From Brachypodium distachyon (lineage: Eukaryota; Streptophyta; Magnoliopsida; Poales; Poaceae): 64,000 nt of DNA. Under the pieces are notes generated by a model that saw only the letters and a list, made by a program, of their open reading frames with translations, had not been told where the DNA came from and did no database searches. The DNA is taken from positions 16,524,613 to 16,588,612 of the forward strand of contig NC_016135.3 in NCBI RefSeq assembly GCF_000005505.3, in the 5' to 3' direction. Position 1 is the stretch's first letter, and the number at the start of each line of letters is the position of its first letter. The position numbers and the translations under genes are program-made. Shown piece after piece: positions 32,351 through 44,203 of the stretch.

Positions 32351-35300
32351 GGACACCCGTCAAGCAGCATGCAATTCAACCATTAATTTTTTTTCATATA
32401 AACAGAGCAGCAAGCTACACAACAAGCAAGAGAGAGCAAACTAAACAAGAGACACATTCGCCCGGTTCCGATCTTGAGCCAGCACAGCAGTCGCTGAGAT
32501 GGTGCGCTGCGCGCAGCTCCGCCCTCTCTGTCTCCAAAACCAACCGTCTACCTGAAGGGATCTTCAACAGCGCCAGATCGATGGATCGCCAAAGGCACAG
32601 GACCCCGTCGGGGTTGGGAGGGGATCGACGACGAACCAGGAGGAGGAAGCCGGAGGAGACCGGTGGAGCTGCGGCTCTGGAGCTCGTCGCCCTGGGCGCC
32701 GCCGCTCTTTGCTAGATGTGGGGAAGGTTTTTGTATTTTTAGATGAGATGCTATTTTCGTGTGCTAGGCATGTAGATCAAGAGAAGGTTCATGATTCCTT
32801 CCTTTACTGAAACACCTTCCCACCCCCTCACCGTGACTTTACTGAAACAGAGGCAAATGTGTAGAAATGACGAATACTGATTAACTGAAAGCAATCTAGC
32901 CATAGTTTATTGTTCAGTAAGTGGTGCTTGATTTTCAGTTTTGAGGCATTGAAACTTAACTGAAATAAACCAACAACAACTCGCTAAACTTAGACTGAAA
33001 GTACACCAGCAACAACAAAATACATTGTGCTATGCAGAGCTTTGTCTGTGCAACCAAAAACTTTAGACAAAAAAAGCTTAGAATTTCTAAATTCAACCCA
33101 TGCACAGTACTTTTCTCATCCATTCAGTATTTAGTCTTGGAAGTGTCATTTCCCAGTACAGGCTACGGGAGTATTTAGTTTCAGGTGACTCCATTTTCAG
33201 ATTCAGTTGACAATGATGACTCATGTAGTGAATAACAAACTATAATAGATATCTCTGTCCATAGTTTGGATGCCCCGTCCCTAATCTGCTGAAACTAAAC
33301 ACTGATTTAACGCTACACACTATATTGATGACTGAAAATGACAAGTATTATCAATACTATCAAGAAATTATTTTTTTACAAGGAAAAAGTTTCACAAAAC
33401 TCTGTCCAAAGCTCAGACCAGCTCAGGTCTGAGCTTTGGAGAAAGAATTATTTGACAAAACTAACACACACTAGATTATTTGACAAAACTGTGAAAATGA
33501 CAAGGGAGGGAGCTTGTCGCTGCTGCTAAGATGATGCAAAATTTAACTATCAACAGAGACGCAATTTCTAACCGCGCTGAAAACCGAGGAAAACATGTCC
33601 GGGACACATGTCAAACGAAACATGTTTCTGATTGATATTATGTGTGAAATGTGCTAACTTTAGAAGACACTTACACATAGTGCCGACTAACTTGACTGCT
33701 ATCTCAACCATACGAAAAGAGAAGCGAAAGGAGAAAGGTCTGCTGCTAGGATGTCTAAACTTGGAAGATTTCTTTCCATTAAGGCATGTTGGGCTGTGCA
33801 GGTAAAAAAAACCAGAGAAAAAGGCTGGACAATCACCTATCTACGGCCACTGAAAACGGTTTTTATGAAAGATTGCTCCTGTTGCAACCACTGAAACACA
33901 CATGGAAAAAAAATAGTGTAAACTATTTACCTCTAAGAACAAAGCAGGAACAACAATTAACCCCGTTGTGCCACCCCGCCCTTGCACGCCGCCTGATCTG
34001 TGCAAAAACGCAAAACAGACGGAGATTAAAAAGCTATCTGAAACTTAATTATACGAAGTGAAACTGATATTTCAGACTACCAAAAAGGAAAGCAGGGGAC
34101 CAAATCTAGCAGGAGGGAGGTGGTCAATCATAATCTGACTAAGAATGATAAATCACATACTCTAGAAAAGATCGGTCATAATCTGACTAGGAATGAGTTT
34201 ATTTATGGCATATTAAATCTACGGCTTCATGAAGTTAGGTCTTTTAAAGAAAAAAAAGGCTATTCTCAACAAGAACCGATTTGGATGTGTCTCCAATTTT
34301 CAACGGACCAAGGATCACCTTGACTCTGTCTTTCTTAGAACAATAGGTTCTTAAATCCATCATGGACTACCTTTCTTTCGTACTGCAGAGGTTACGATGG
34401 AACAAGCAACATGCACGGTGAGTGGAATGGTGTTAGGAGCTTTGAATATTCTTCCTCTAACATGGTAAGCACCTCATTGGAACGGACCAAATGAGCATTT
34501 CATTCCCTTAACATAAAGAAGTAATACATGTCTTCCGGTATGTTAGTGCTGCAGTTTGTCTTTATATATACATCTATATATTTTTTATGAGAACCATAGC
34601 TGTCACGTTTTCTTGTTACTTTGAAAAATCTACCATTGCACATGTGGGCATACTCAAATTTTTAGCAAATGTTACATTCGTGTTGTGCAGTGGAATACGT
34701 TGAATAGAAACAAGAAATATAGAGGATCCATTTGCATTTACATGCATTGCATGAGAAAGGAGTTTACCAATACCTACCACTATTATTGTCAGTCAATAAG
34801 GAAGAGAATGAAGAATTTCCATTGGCATTTCTTAACAATATGTTGTTTCATTGGATAAAGCTGAATACTTCATGAAGCTTCAACAAGATATTCATTTGAT
34901 AGTACATCTTCTGTTTCAATGGATCAAATAGTTCATCCAGACGAATGTTTTGTATCATATAAATTGCTTGATGTCGGTGCAATAAACAAGTATTTTGCTG
35001 CTGTTATTTTATTTCCAATAAGTGAGACATATTTTGCAAATTTAGCTAATATTTCAGAGTTTGTCCACACTAATATACATTTCGTGTGACAATAAAGACA
35101 CTTGACAACGCAACATTTTTACTCTCTCATTCTTCATATTCCTATGTAATATGCTTAGCATATTATTTGAAGATTGGATAATTTCGGGAGAAGTGAAATT
35201 ATATAAGCGGGCTCCGGATTACGTATGAACTGATTGTATGTCACCTCAGATAGCTAAGTTAATCATAAATGGCATTCCATGCAATCTATATACAGTTCCT

Positions 35301-35818
35301 ATAGTTGAATATATTCTCAGGCCTATTTGTTTAGTGAAGACACACGACACTAATAGAGGTGAATCGGGAAACAATATTGGCAAAGCAATAAGTTGAAGCG
35401 AAAGGCAAGAACCAGTAAACTGCAATTATAATCTAATGGAGTTAAACTTAATTTACCCATTGATACCCTGTTATAGTGCTACCCACAAGTGCAACTATCC
35501 ACGCACTTAGGAATGTTTTTAAATTTTGCCAGGCAATTAAACCTTTCATTTTTATATTTAGGATTTTACTTAACGGATTATTCAGGATAGCCCCATGGAG
35601 TAATAAGTTGATTCAGAACTCAAAACGGAACTACTTTCTCAAGAACAACATACTGGAATCCACCTTGGCCACACCTTATCAAGAACAACAGCTCATATGT
35701 CTTTTAGAAACAGAGCAAGCAAAGCAATCTTTCATCTCACAAGCTCCCATTTGGACGCAAGAAACAGAAGGAACCTACCTAACCCATACGCGACCACCAA
35801 GCAGCGAAAACAGCAGGA
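32351..35818. other. gene-poor region, no gene recognised
   Basis: 32400-32720 looks like a gene start: a TATA-like catataaaca near 32395, a leader, then a GC-rich 44-codon frame (MDRQRHRTPSG, ATG at 32581) ending in TAG. The gene does not continue. From 32810 to about 34080 the motif ACTGAAA or its complement recurs more than a dozen times in AT-rich DNA. 34080-35818 is AT-rich with short frames only and nothing recognised. Confidence 0.35.
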
Positions 35819-36110
35819 TTAGCAAATGCCAGAGCGGCAGACACTCGCTATGGGGTGGACGCATGCGCCGAAGTCGTGGGACGCGACGAAGACGTGGTCG
35901 GCGCCGGGCAGAGCGGTTCCAACAGGGCGCCACCGGCGCATGAGTTCGACGGCGTGGGCGAGTAGACCAAACGCATGGGCGGCGAAGAGATGGCGCACGC
36001 ACCGCGGGTCGGCGGTGAGCCAGTCGCGGTTGAAGCAGCGCAGGTCGTAGACATAGATCCGGACAGTAGGCGGCGCCGTGCTGCTGCTTGTGATGTCCTT
36101 CGCGAGGGTG
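35819..36110 (-). pseudogene. GT47 / exostosin-family fragment
   Basis: On the - strand, from about 36110 down to a TAA at 35819-35821, the frame reads RIYVYDL, FNRDWLTADPRC and HLFAAHAFG, then after a missing middle GADHVFVASHDFGAC. These are two separate conserved blocks of plant GT47 (IRX10/IRX7/xyloglucan-galactosyltransferase-like) Golgi enzymes, joined with about 40 or more residues deleted between them and everything after the second block missing. The family transfers sugars onto cell-wall polysaccharides. This copy is clearly dead; it is surrounded by transposon-like DNA, so it is probably a transposed or captured piece. Which GT47 clade it came from cannot be told. Confidence 0.7.
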
Positions 36111-36347
36111 GGGGCTTGTCGTGGTGGAGGAGGAAGGCGGGAGGCCGGAGGAGGGGGGAGGCAGCTGAAGGGGCGGCGGAAAGGAGCGCGAGGAGGTGGA
36201 GGTATCCAGGCGGACTGCCTCCAGAACTTTCGGTGAGGCTTGAGGATTTTTTATTTTTTTTGCTTTCGCTCAGGACCCTGCATCGTGTGATTTGGGAAGG
36301 TGCTGTCACTTTTTAGTCTGCTAATTACTGCTCCACTCCATTGCGAA

Positions 36348-36539
36348 GGGGCTGTTTGTTTGCCAATTATTTGGCTTACACAATTCATACTTTGTCGATT
36401 ATTTAGGAAAAATGTGTGAGAGAGATGGTGTATTTTAAATTGGCAACCAAAACTTTGGCTCCCAACCAAACAAAAGCCAAAAAACTTTGGTTGCTAGTTA
36501 TTTGGGTTGGTTTGTGTTGGCTCCCAACCAAACAGCCCC
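36348..36539. mobile_element. MITE with GGGGCTGTTTG terminal repeats, 192 bp
   Basis: Starts ggggctgtttg and ends caaacagcccc, a perfect 11-bp inverted terminal repeat. Inner arms also pair, with repeated gccaaaaaactttgg and ggctcccaaccaaac. No clear target duplication, so superfamily (hAT or PIF/Harbinger) is uncertain. Confidence 0.7.
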
Positions 36540-36545
36540 TAAATA

Positions 36546-36658
36546 CTCCCTCACTCTCATATTAAGTGACTCAAATTTACACAAATATAAATGTATCTAT
36601 GGCTAAAAAACGTCTAGGTACACGCAATAGAAAGTCACTTAACATGGGACGGATGGAG
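36546..36658. mobile_element. Stowaway MITE, 113 bp
   Basis: CTCCCTCACTCTCATATTAAG at the left, inverted cttaacatgggacggatggag at the right, TA on both sides. Same size and body (acgtctagGTAcac and relatives) as the copies at 36697, 50908 and 60522. Starts 7 bp after the GGGGCTGTTTG MITE. Confidence 0.88.
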
Positions 36659-36696
36659 TAGAAAAAAACCATATATTTATCTCAAGTAAAGAATTA

Positions 36697-36808
36697 CTCC
36701 CTCTGATTCTAAATTCTTGACTCAAATTTGTCAAATATGGATGTATCTATTCTTAAAAAGCGTCTAGATACATGTAATATTTCGACAATAATTTAGGATC
36801 GGAGGGAG
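36697..36808. mobile_element. Stowaway MITE, 112 bp
   Basis: CTCCCTCTGATTCTAAATTC at the left, inverted aatttaggatcggagggag at the right, flanked by TA. Lies 38 bp from the previous Stowaway copy, in the same orientation of its internal asymmetric motif (gcgtctagatacatgtaat). Confidence 0.88.
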
Positions 36809-38479
36809 TAACATTTAATCGAAGTAATAAAAAATAACAACATTTTCATCATACATTCAAATATATATCATGATAGATTCAAATAAAACTAATTTAGAGT
36901 TGCAATTGTCAGTAGACTTTTCTATATAACACTCGGTCAAAGTTTAACTTTCTTGGCTTACGACAAAGTTAAGAATTATTTTTTTGCATGGATAGTATAC
37001 GCTTAGAGCGCGTTCTTACCATTATAGTGCCTTTAGTTGATTAATATCGTTGTTGTTGATACAGTTGCTCTTCTTTGATGCTACACACAAATGAGGGTGT
37101 ACGAGTCAGGGTTACTTTTTCGATTTCACACGGCATGTAAAACGACAATGCCAATAAAAAATGTCCTCTACGTATATAACTATCTCGCTGTGTATAAAAT
37201 CTTTCCTATCTACTCAATATAGTTAGCTTTGGATTCTATCCATGTATCGGCCAAGACATCCAAATGGTCCATCTTTTCCCGTGCCTCTTACGGGACTCAA
37301 CAAGTAGTCCATGTGATTCATTGTCCTTATTCCTCTCTACATATTGTTTAATTGTGATATTTATATATTTATTTGTCTATTTTAGCCATCAGATCTATGC
37401 GGGATCGATACAACTGCAAGGTGAAATCCAGCAGCATATTAAGTTTGCTGCTATACTAAGATCTACACAAAAAAAGATTACCACGTATGAACTCACAGAA
37501 AAAAAAAACAAGCACAATTCGAGAACAAGTCATAGATGAATATGATGACGCCAACAGTGACATCGGTAATCTACTGTTGCCTGTAACAAAATAATATTTA
37601 TTCTCAATAGTTAAATTGTATTCTTATTGTTTCCACTTTTACATAAAAATAATATGTAACCTTTATTTTCATTTATAGGCTCCAACTATCATGCACATTT
37701 TTCGTGGAGCCTGCTCAATGTCATGAGAATGACGTTTAGGCTTAATGTCCACAAACTTGAATGTAAATGTATGCCGAAGAATAATTTAACAGCATGGATT
37801 ATGAAGGATCTTCCACGAGGTCTTATGACCTAAAACTTTCCGTAAAAAAAAACATATTCCAAAAGGTCAACTACAACAATATATTTTTTTGGAAAATCTA
37901 CATGTGATGAATTTGCTGCTCAGTAAAGTGCATCCTCTCAAACTTCTATGTAGTTGGTGATTACAATTGTGTGAATACATGTGTTAAGAGAGAGCCTTTG
38001 ACACTACTCGGCAGCCAAACAATATCAATAATTGTCGATTTAACTCTGCACAAAGACATGCTTCTTTCACAGCAGAGTAGTTGTATAAACATCGTAACTA
38101 AATGAAAATGTTTTCCCTTATTTTGTAGGTATAAGTTGCGCATTCCGAGGCTAAACATCCGGAGTTTCAAGATACTACTTATGAAGGATCGATACCACGA
38201 GACAGACACAATAGATAAATACATAACTAGCGTTCGAATTGTACCAAGTTATAGGCCTTAAAATAATATAGTAAGGTAGCAACACAAAATGCATAAAGTA
38301 CACTACAAACACATGCATGTTTTTTTTATATAAATACTAAATCTGTAGGCAAAAAGAATCTATACTATCGAAGTTCAAAACTATTTTGACATTTACAGTC
38401 TTACACTCCTATAAATATTCTCCAACAACTATAGTAATCCTTTTAATCATCTAACTTAAATGGGATTCCAAAATATAAT
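36809..38479. other. AT-rich intergenic region, no gene seen
   Basis: Short frames only, none recognised. Probably decayed transposon sequence. Confidence 0.4.
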
Positions 38480-38596
38480 AATCCATTCGTCCAACAAAAA
38501 ATGTCTCAAGTCTATCAAAATTTGGATGTATCTAGATATGACTTAGTGTATAGATGCATTCAAATTTAGTCGAAATTGAGAGTTGGACGGAGGAAG
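38480..38596. mobile_element. Stowaway-like MITE, about 115 bp
   Basis: Left part tccattcgtccaacaaaaaatgtctc pairs with the right part gagttggacggaggaag before ta. Interior has tggatgtatctagatatgactt and a mirrored half. Left terminus decayed. Related to the worn copy at 21126-21222. Confidence 0.7.
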
Positions 38597-39012
38597 TATC
38601 AGAAGAAACTAAAATTAGGTCACACCACACTACCACAGTTTATAAGGAAAATTTAACAGATATATAATTGCAAAATAAAAAAATGATTATTAGACATATA
38701 AATAGAAACGGGCGCGGCGTGCCGCCGCGCCAGCCTACTAGGAGCTTTTACAGCCAAGTGAACTCTTGCGAGAAAAAGACATTGTGACCTCTGCAAAAAT
38801 TTACGGAACCTGTGAATATTAATTCTCAGGAAAGACTGAAGCTGAAGCATACAGAAACAACACCAGACCGGCCTTTTGGCGCGCATCGTTTCCTGGAATC
38901 CTGGCTCGTCAGGCTGTCTCGATGCTCTACACTACTAGGAGGAACGGCAAGATCTGGTGTGCCCCTTTTTCACGTCAGTCATCAATACAAAGACGACCTT
39001 AGATAGTTAGAT
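38597..39012. other. intergenic sequence left of the copia element, no gene seen
   Basis: Nothing coding recognised. Contains gcgcggcgtgccgccgcgcc near 38713, a GC-rich inverted repeat of the cccgtagcaacgcgcggg / ggcgcggcgtgccgcc kind that often marks old Helitron ends. Confidence 0.35.
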
Positions 39013-39017
39013 AGTGC

Positions 39018-39175
39018 TGATAATTTATACAGTATCGTTGTTGATTGTTTGATCGTATGCAGAGTACATATATATGAGTTACAAAATAACTGCCGAGGGA
39101 AACCGAGTGGAGATCGTGGGAAGGAAATACAAAGCTAATACAGAGTACAAAGTATAACAGTAGTATTCTGCCTCA
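39018..39175 (-). repeat. copia 3' LTR
   Basis: Starts tgataatttatacag and ends ctgcctca on the + strand. It shares almost all of its sequence with the right LTR, including cgagtggagatcgtggg and aatacaaagctaatacag. A handful of substitutions and a small length difference at the outer ends separate the copies. The pol frame runs into it. No clear polypurine tract precedes it. Confidence 0.88.
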
Positions 39176-42100
39176 GTGCCAGCGATGGGATCACCAACGT
39201 TGAGACTAGAACGTATGTCATGAAAGCTTGCTGTTGGTAATCTCTTGGTGAAAATGTCTGCAAATTGAGCACTGGTTGGAACGTGAAGCACACAAACATG
39301 ACCAAGAGCTACCTTCTCATGAATGAAGTGAATATCAATCTCAATGTGCTTTGTACTCCTGTGCTGAACTGGATTGCCTGACATATAAACGACAGAGATG
39401 TTGTCACAGTATACCAGAGTGGCTTGAGCAATGGGGCGATGAAGTTCAGTCAGCAATTGACGCAGCCACACTGTTTCAGCGACTGCATGAGCTACAGACC
39501 TGTATTCAGCTTCAGTACAAGATCTGGACACTGTTAATTGACGCTTGGATGACCACGAAACAAGATTTTCGCCCAGGAATACACAGTAACCGGAAGTAGA
39601 TCGTCGAGTATCTGGGCAACCAGCCCAGTCTGCATCACTATATGCTGTCAAGGAAGTTGGTGGGGAGCTGTTTATGTGGAAACCGAAATCTAGAGTGCCT
39701 TTAAGGTAGCGTAAGATACATTTGACATGGTTTAGGTGGGGTAGACGAGGATCATGCATGAACAGGCAAGCCTGTTGGACTGAATATGAAAGTTCAGGTC
39801 TGGTGATGGTTAAGTACTGGAGGGCGCCGGTGATGCTGCGATAGAATGTGGCATTAGGGACAGAATCACCATCGGAGGAAAGCTTCTGTCCTAAATCAGC
39901 TAGAGTTCGAGTAGGATGACAAGTCTAACATGCCAGCTTTGGATAGGATGTCTAATGTCTATTGGCATTGGGAAAGAAAAAGACCTGAAGATGACCGAGT
40001 GATAGAGAAGCCAAGGAAGTGATGTAAATCACCAAGGTCAGTCATGGAAAATTCTGGAGATAAGCTATTGATTATGTGATGTAAGAAGGAATCAGAGTAG
40101 GCAGTGAGAATAATATCATCAACATAAAGTAGAAGATAGGCAGTGTGAAGTTGGTATGAAAAATAAATAGGGAGCAATCTGACTGAGAGGGCACGAAGCC
40201 TATGGTTTTGATGAAGCTAGCAAAGCGCTGGAACCATGCGCGAGGGGCTTGTTTGAGGCCATACAAGGATTTCTGAAGCAGGCAAACGTGATCAGGATGA
40301 GCGGGATCTTCGAAACCTTGTGGCTGTTGACAGTACACAGTCTCTTGGAGGGAACCATGTAGAAAAGCGTTCTTGATGTCGAGTTGGTGAATGGGCCATG
40401 CTGCGGATGTGGCAATGCTAAGGACAACTCGAATCATGCTGGGTTTGACAACAGGAGAAAAGGTTTCGTCAAAGTCGACGCCTGGTTGTTGGGAGAAGCC
40501 GCGGCAGACCGAATGAGCTTTGTACCTCGACAGAGTGCCATCGGCATGGAATTTGTGGCGATAAACCCATTTTCCAGAGACTATGTTGGCTTGCGGAGGA
40601 CGAGGAACAAGAGTCCAAGTGTTCTTTTGGAGAAGAGCAGAGTGTTCGTCTCACATTGCTTGCAGCCAGTAAGAATCTAGCAGAGAAGCTTTGTAGGTTT
40701 TAGGAATGGGAGAAATGGTGGCGGAAGCGTGAAGGTTCAGACGGCGAACAGGTAAGCCAAAACCTGCTTTGCTGCGAGTCCGCGTGGTATGGTCATTTGC
40801 CGGAATTGCTACAGGGATTGCTGTTTTCGGAAGTGGGTGAGGAGCGGGTGAAGAGCTGGTTGCAGAGGAGTTTGGTTCGATGGAATTAGGAGAATGTGGA
40901 GTTTGTGGAGAGGAATGTGGACACGTGGTTGGGGTGGAAGGGGTGTTGTTGACTGGCGTGGTTGTGGAGCTGGATGCTGGAGTGGTGGGACCAGGGGTTG
41001 GTTCACGCGGTGAAGAGGGAGGACATGTGGCAGTGCGGGAAGGAGCTGGCGCACCGGACGAGGCTACAGGACCATGCACAGGCAGAGGGAGATGTAGGCT
41101 ATTAGGGCTGCATGTTTCTGTTTCAGGATTTGAGGTTTGGGTTGTGGGATTAAGAAGAGCAAATGGGAAAATAGTTTCATCGAAAGTGACATGACGGGAG
41201 ATAAGAACTCGACCTGAGAATGGGTCATAGCAGCGATAGCCTTTGTGATCATCGGATAGACCGAGAAAAATGCAAGGAGTTGACCGAGGAGAAAGCTTGT
41301 TGTGGGACGTGGCTGCTGTATTGGGAAAGCATAAACATCCAAAAATTTGAAGTTCAGTGTAATTCGGGGATGTAGAGAAAAGGGACTGGAAAGGAGTATG
41401 AGAGGGACAGGTTTTGGTGGGTCGAATGTTGAGGAGGTAAGTGGCATGACGGAGGGCTTCGACCCAAAATTTAGGTGGCATGTGGGCTTGTATGAGCAGT
41501 GTCTGAAGGATATCATTGATGGTTCGCAAGGAGCGTTCTGCTTTGCCATTTTGTGGAGAGGTATATGGACAAGAAAAGCCAAGGAGAATGCCATGTCGAA
41601 GAAATAAAGCTCGGTTGATGGAGTTGTCGAATTCTTTGCCATTGTCACATTGGATGAAGCGAATGGGAAGAGAGAAGTGAGTAGAGACATAACGTTGGAA
41701 GTTGGCAAATAAAAAGGGAACATCAGATTTGTTACGGAGAGGAAAAGTCCAGATGAAATGCGAGTAGTTATCAAGAACCACTAGATAATATTTGAAACCA
41801 GAGACACTGATGGTAGGGGAGGTCCAAACATCACAATGTAATAAAGCAAAAGGTTCAGTACTACGAGTAACAGAATCACTGAAAGGAAGGCGAACATGCT
41901 TTCCTGTTTGACAAGCTTCACACAAACTAGAACGATGTGACTCCCTATTACATGGAATCTGAAAATCCTGAAGTGAAGAAGATAGGATGGCTTGGTTTGG
42001 ATGTCCTAGCCGCCGATGCCATGTGTCGACGGAGGCAAGATAGGCTGAGGGAGCTGTGGCTGTTGGTGCAGAAGACAACGTGTAGAGACTACCAGAGCAA

Positions 42101-43757
42101 TTGAATCTGGCGATCTCCTTCTTGGTTTGAAAATCCTTCATAGACAAACCGAAAGGGTCAAATTCTAGAGAGACAAGGTTATCAATGGTGAATTTGCGAA
42201 CAAAAATGAGGTTTTTGATAAGAGCAGGAGCAACAAGAACTTCTCGAAGAGATAAATCATTACGAGAGGAAGGCAGAAAAGCATTGCCGACAGAGGAAAC
42301 AGGAACAGAGGAGCCATCACCAATAGTTATAGATGAAAATATAGAAGGTGGATGACAAGATGACAGCATATGTGAAGTAGTAGACATGTGCGTAGAAGCG
42401 CCAGAATTGAAAATCCAATCCGTACCTTCTCCCTGAGCGGCGAAATTGGTCATGGCAGCAATGAAGGCGCCTTGATCCCAATTTGGTGCAGGAGTGGACG
42501 TGGAAGTAGTCGTGGACGCTCCTGGTGCGGCTGCAGCTTGGTACAGTGGAACTGTGGTAGTTGCGGGCACGTCTGGTGGTGTTGCAGCCTGCTGGTACTG
42601 GTATGGCAGAGGCTGCATCAGGTACGGCGTAGGCTGCATCGGGTACGGCGACTGGTACGGGGCGCCGTTGGTGTAGGCGTGAAATGCATGCGCCGGTGGC
42701 CTTGAGCCAAGTAGACCGGGAGAGCCAGTGTGTGGGCGCGGAGCCGTAGTCCAAGCAGGTGGTGGCGCCAGTGTCCATGCCGGAGGTGGGCAGAATTCCA
42801 AGGCATTGGCCATGCCTGCACAAGACCAGTCCACGGATCGTGGGTGGGGGCCTGCCAAGCAGGTGGAGAAGGTGCAGAAGTGCCCGTAGGAGTTGTTGCC
42901 GCAGACTTCGGTGGCCGGTATACTGGATTCTTCCCTTCATAGTTGGGGCTTGGCCACCATCCAGGTGGCGGTTGCATGGCCAGAGGAGGGGGAGCTGCAT
43001 GAGGTGGCAGTGCCGGCGGCGTCGCAGAGCTGGTGTTGGCGTGGAAAACTTGAGGACGAGCAATCTTCCTTGCCTGTGTCATCTCCTCCATCTGAAGGAT
43101 GCTGCGAACTTCGGAGAAGGTTGGTGGCGGTTTCAGCAGCGGGATGAATGCAGACTGCTTGTCGAAGCGATCACTGAGCCCAACCAACAAAGCATTGATC
43201 AGCGAGCGGTTGTCCATTTGGTCACCAAGCTCGCGGAGTTCTTCGCCGATGGCCTTGACGCGCTGATAGTAGACGCTGACCGGCATGTCACCCTGAGAGA
43301 TGGAGCGGAGCTCGCTGTGAAGAGCGTTGATGCGCACGTCGCTGTTGTCCTGGAACAGGCGGCGCAAATCGACCCAGATGTCCTGAGCGGTTGCACCATC
43401 ACGAGCGATGAGGTTGAAGAGCTCCGTGCTGATTCGCGTGTAGGTCCACTGAATAACCGCCGGATCGTCTTTCACCCAACGAGGATCTTGAGGCCGGGCG
43501 ACATGGCCGTCATCGATGTGGTTGCGAAGGGCGCATCATCCAAGATGAACATGGAACAGGTGATGCCAATGATAGTAGTTGTGCTTGGCTAGATCTAAGA
43601 CGACAATGATATAAGGGCTCACATCGGCTATGGTGTCGCTAAAGGAAGGAGGAGAGAAAAGGGGAATTGATTGGGAAGAGGAAGTATTGCCGGAGCCAGG
43701 ATTGGTGCCAGAATTGGGGCCGAAATTGGGCAGCAGCAGCAGATTTGGTGGTGCCAT
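39079..43757 (-). pseudogene. copia gag-pol pseudogene
   Basis: Gag starts MAPPNLLLLPNF at 43757, with a UBN2-type gag region (about 43480-42900: WVDLRRLF, LVGLSDRFDKQSAF). No CCHC knuckle was seen. The protease motif near 42420 reads FNSGASTHM, with Asn where copia proteases have the catalytic Asp. The integrase has an HHCC finger (WHRRLGH, CEACQTGKH) and Asp-Asp-Glu residues (LHCDVW, IQCDNGKEF, NGKAERS). RT has LDIKNAFLHG, LYGLKQAPRAW and YVDDIILT; RNase H has YSDADWAGC and STEAEY-like SCTEAEYR, continuing into the LTR. Breaks: frameshifts near 43530 and 42800, a TGA at 40651 between integrase and RT, and a frameshift near 40180 inside RT. It is not able to move itself. Confidence 0.9.
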
Positions 43758-43785
43758 GGAAGGAAACCTAGGCGACTGATACCAT

Positions 43786-43794
43786 GATAATTGA
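43786..43794 (-). other. tRNA-iMet primer binding site of the copia element
   Basis: On the - strand TGGTATCAG follows directly after the LTR end AATTATCA. This is the usual primer site for minus-strand DNA synthesis in plant copia elements. Confidence 0.85.
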
Positions 43795-43944
43795 TACAGA
43801 ATCGTTGTTGATTGACTGATCGTGTGCAGAGTACATATATATGAGTTATAGAATAACTGCTGAGGGAAACCGAGTGGAGATCGTGGGAAGGAAATACAAA
43901 GCTAATACAGAGTACAAAGTATAACAATAGTATTCTGGCTAACA
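43795..43944 (-). repeat. copia 5' LTR
   Basis: 150 bp, starting tgataattgatacag and ending ctggctaaca on the + strand (TGTTAGCC to AATTATCA in element orientation). Near-identical to the left LTR. Contains acatatatatgagtta, a possible TATA-like element. Confidence 0.9.
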
Positions 43945-43949
43945 AGTGC

Positions 43950-44203
43950 CAAGAGCAGATCTATGAAGGTAAATGAACTCGAGCTCCTAAAAGCTACATC
44001 CAACTTATTGGATCACATCTTTTGTGTTGCATCTCTTGTACTGTATTACTAGTTTGTTTTAAAAAAAAAAGGTGCAAGAAAAGGCAGCGAAAGAAGAAGG
44101 CAGATAATGGCCAAGTAAACAAAATTGCCGGCCGAAACTCTCCAAAAAAAGTGAAACGCTCCATTTTCCTATACAAAATATGAGCGATCCGGCATTTCGT
44201 TAT
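43950..44203. other. 3' flank of IGPS
   Basis: Probably IGPS 3' UTR close to 44203. No other feature. Confidence 0.4.

Larger units (their letters stand above)
39018..43944 (-). mobile_element. Ty1/copia LTR retrotransposon, nearly full length, 4.9 kb
   Basis: Two short LTRs (158 and 150 bp) flank gag-pol on the - strand. The element is bounded by AGTGC on both sides (39013-39017 and 43945-43949), an exact 5-bp target duplication. Next to the right (5') LTR lies a primer site matching initiator-Met tRNA. Pol order is protease, integrase, RT, RNase H, as in copia. Several stops and frameshifts disable it. An alternative boundary moves the LTR edge 7 bp out to TGGCACT, because AGTGCC follows both LTR copies; the exact TSD favours the boundary given here. 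It lies about 260 bp past the stop of the IGPS gene. Confidence 0.92.

Noticed and set aside
39168..39182. Copia LTR boundary at TGGCACT instead of the chosen one
   Set aside because: AGTGCC follows both LTR copies, so it is possible, but the flanks then differ (agtgc versus agagc). The chosen edge gives an exact 5-bp duplication.
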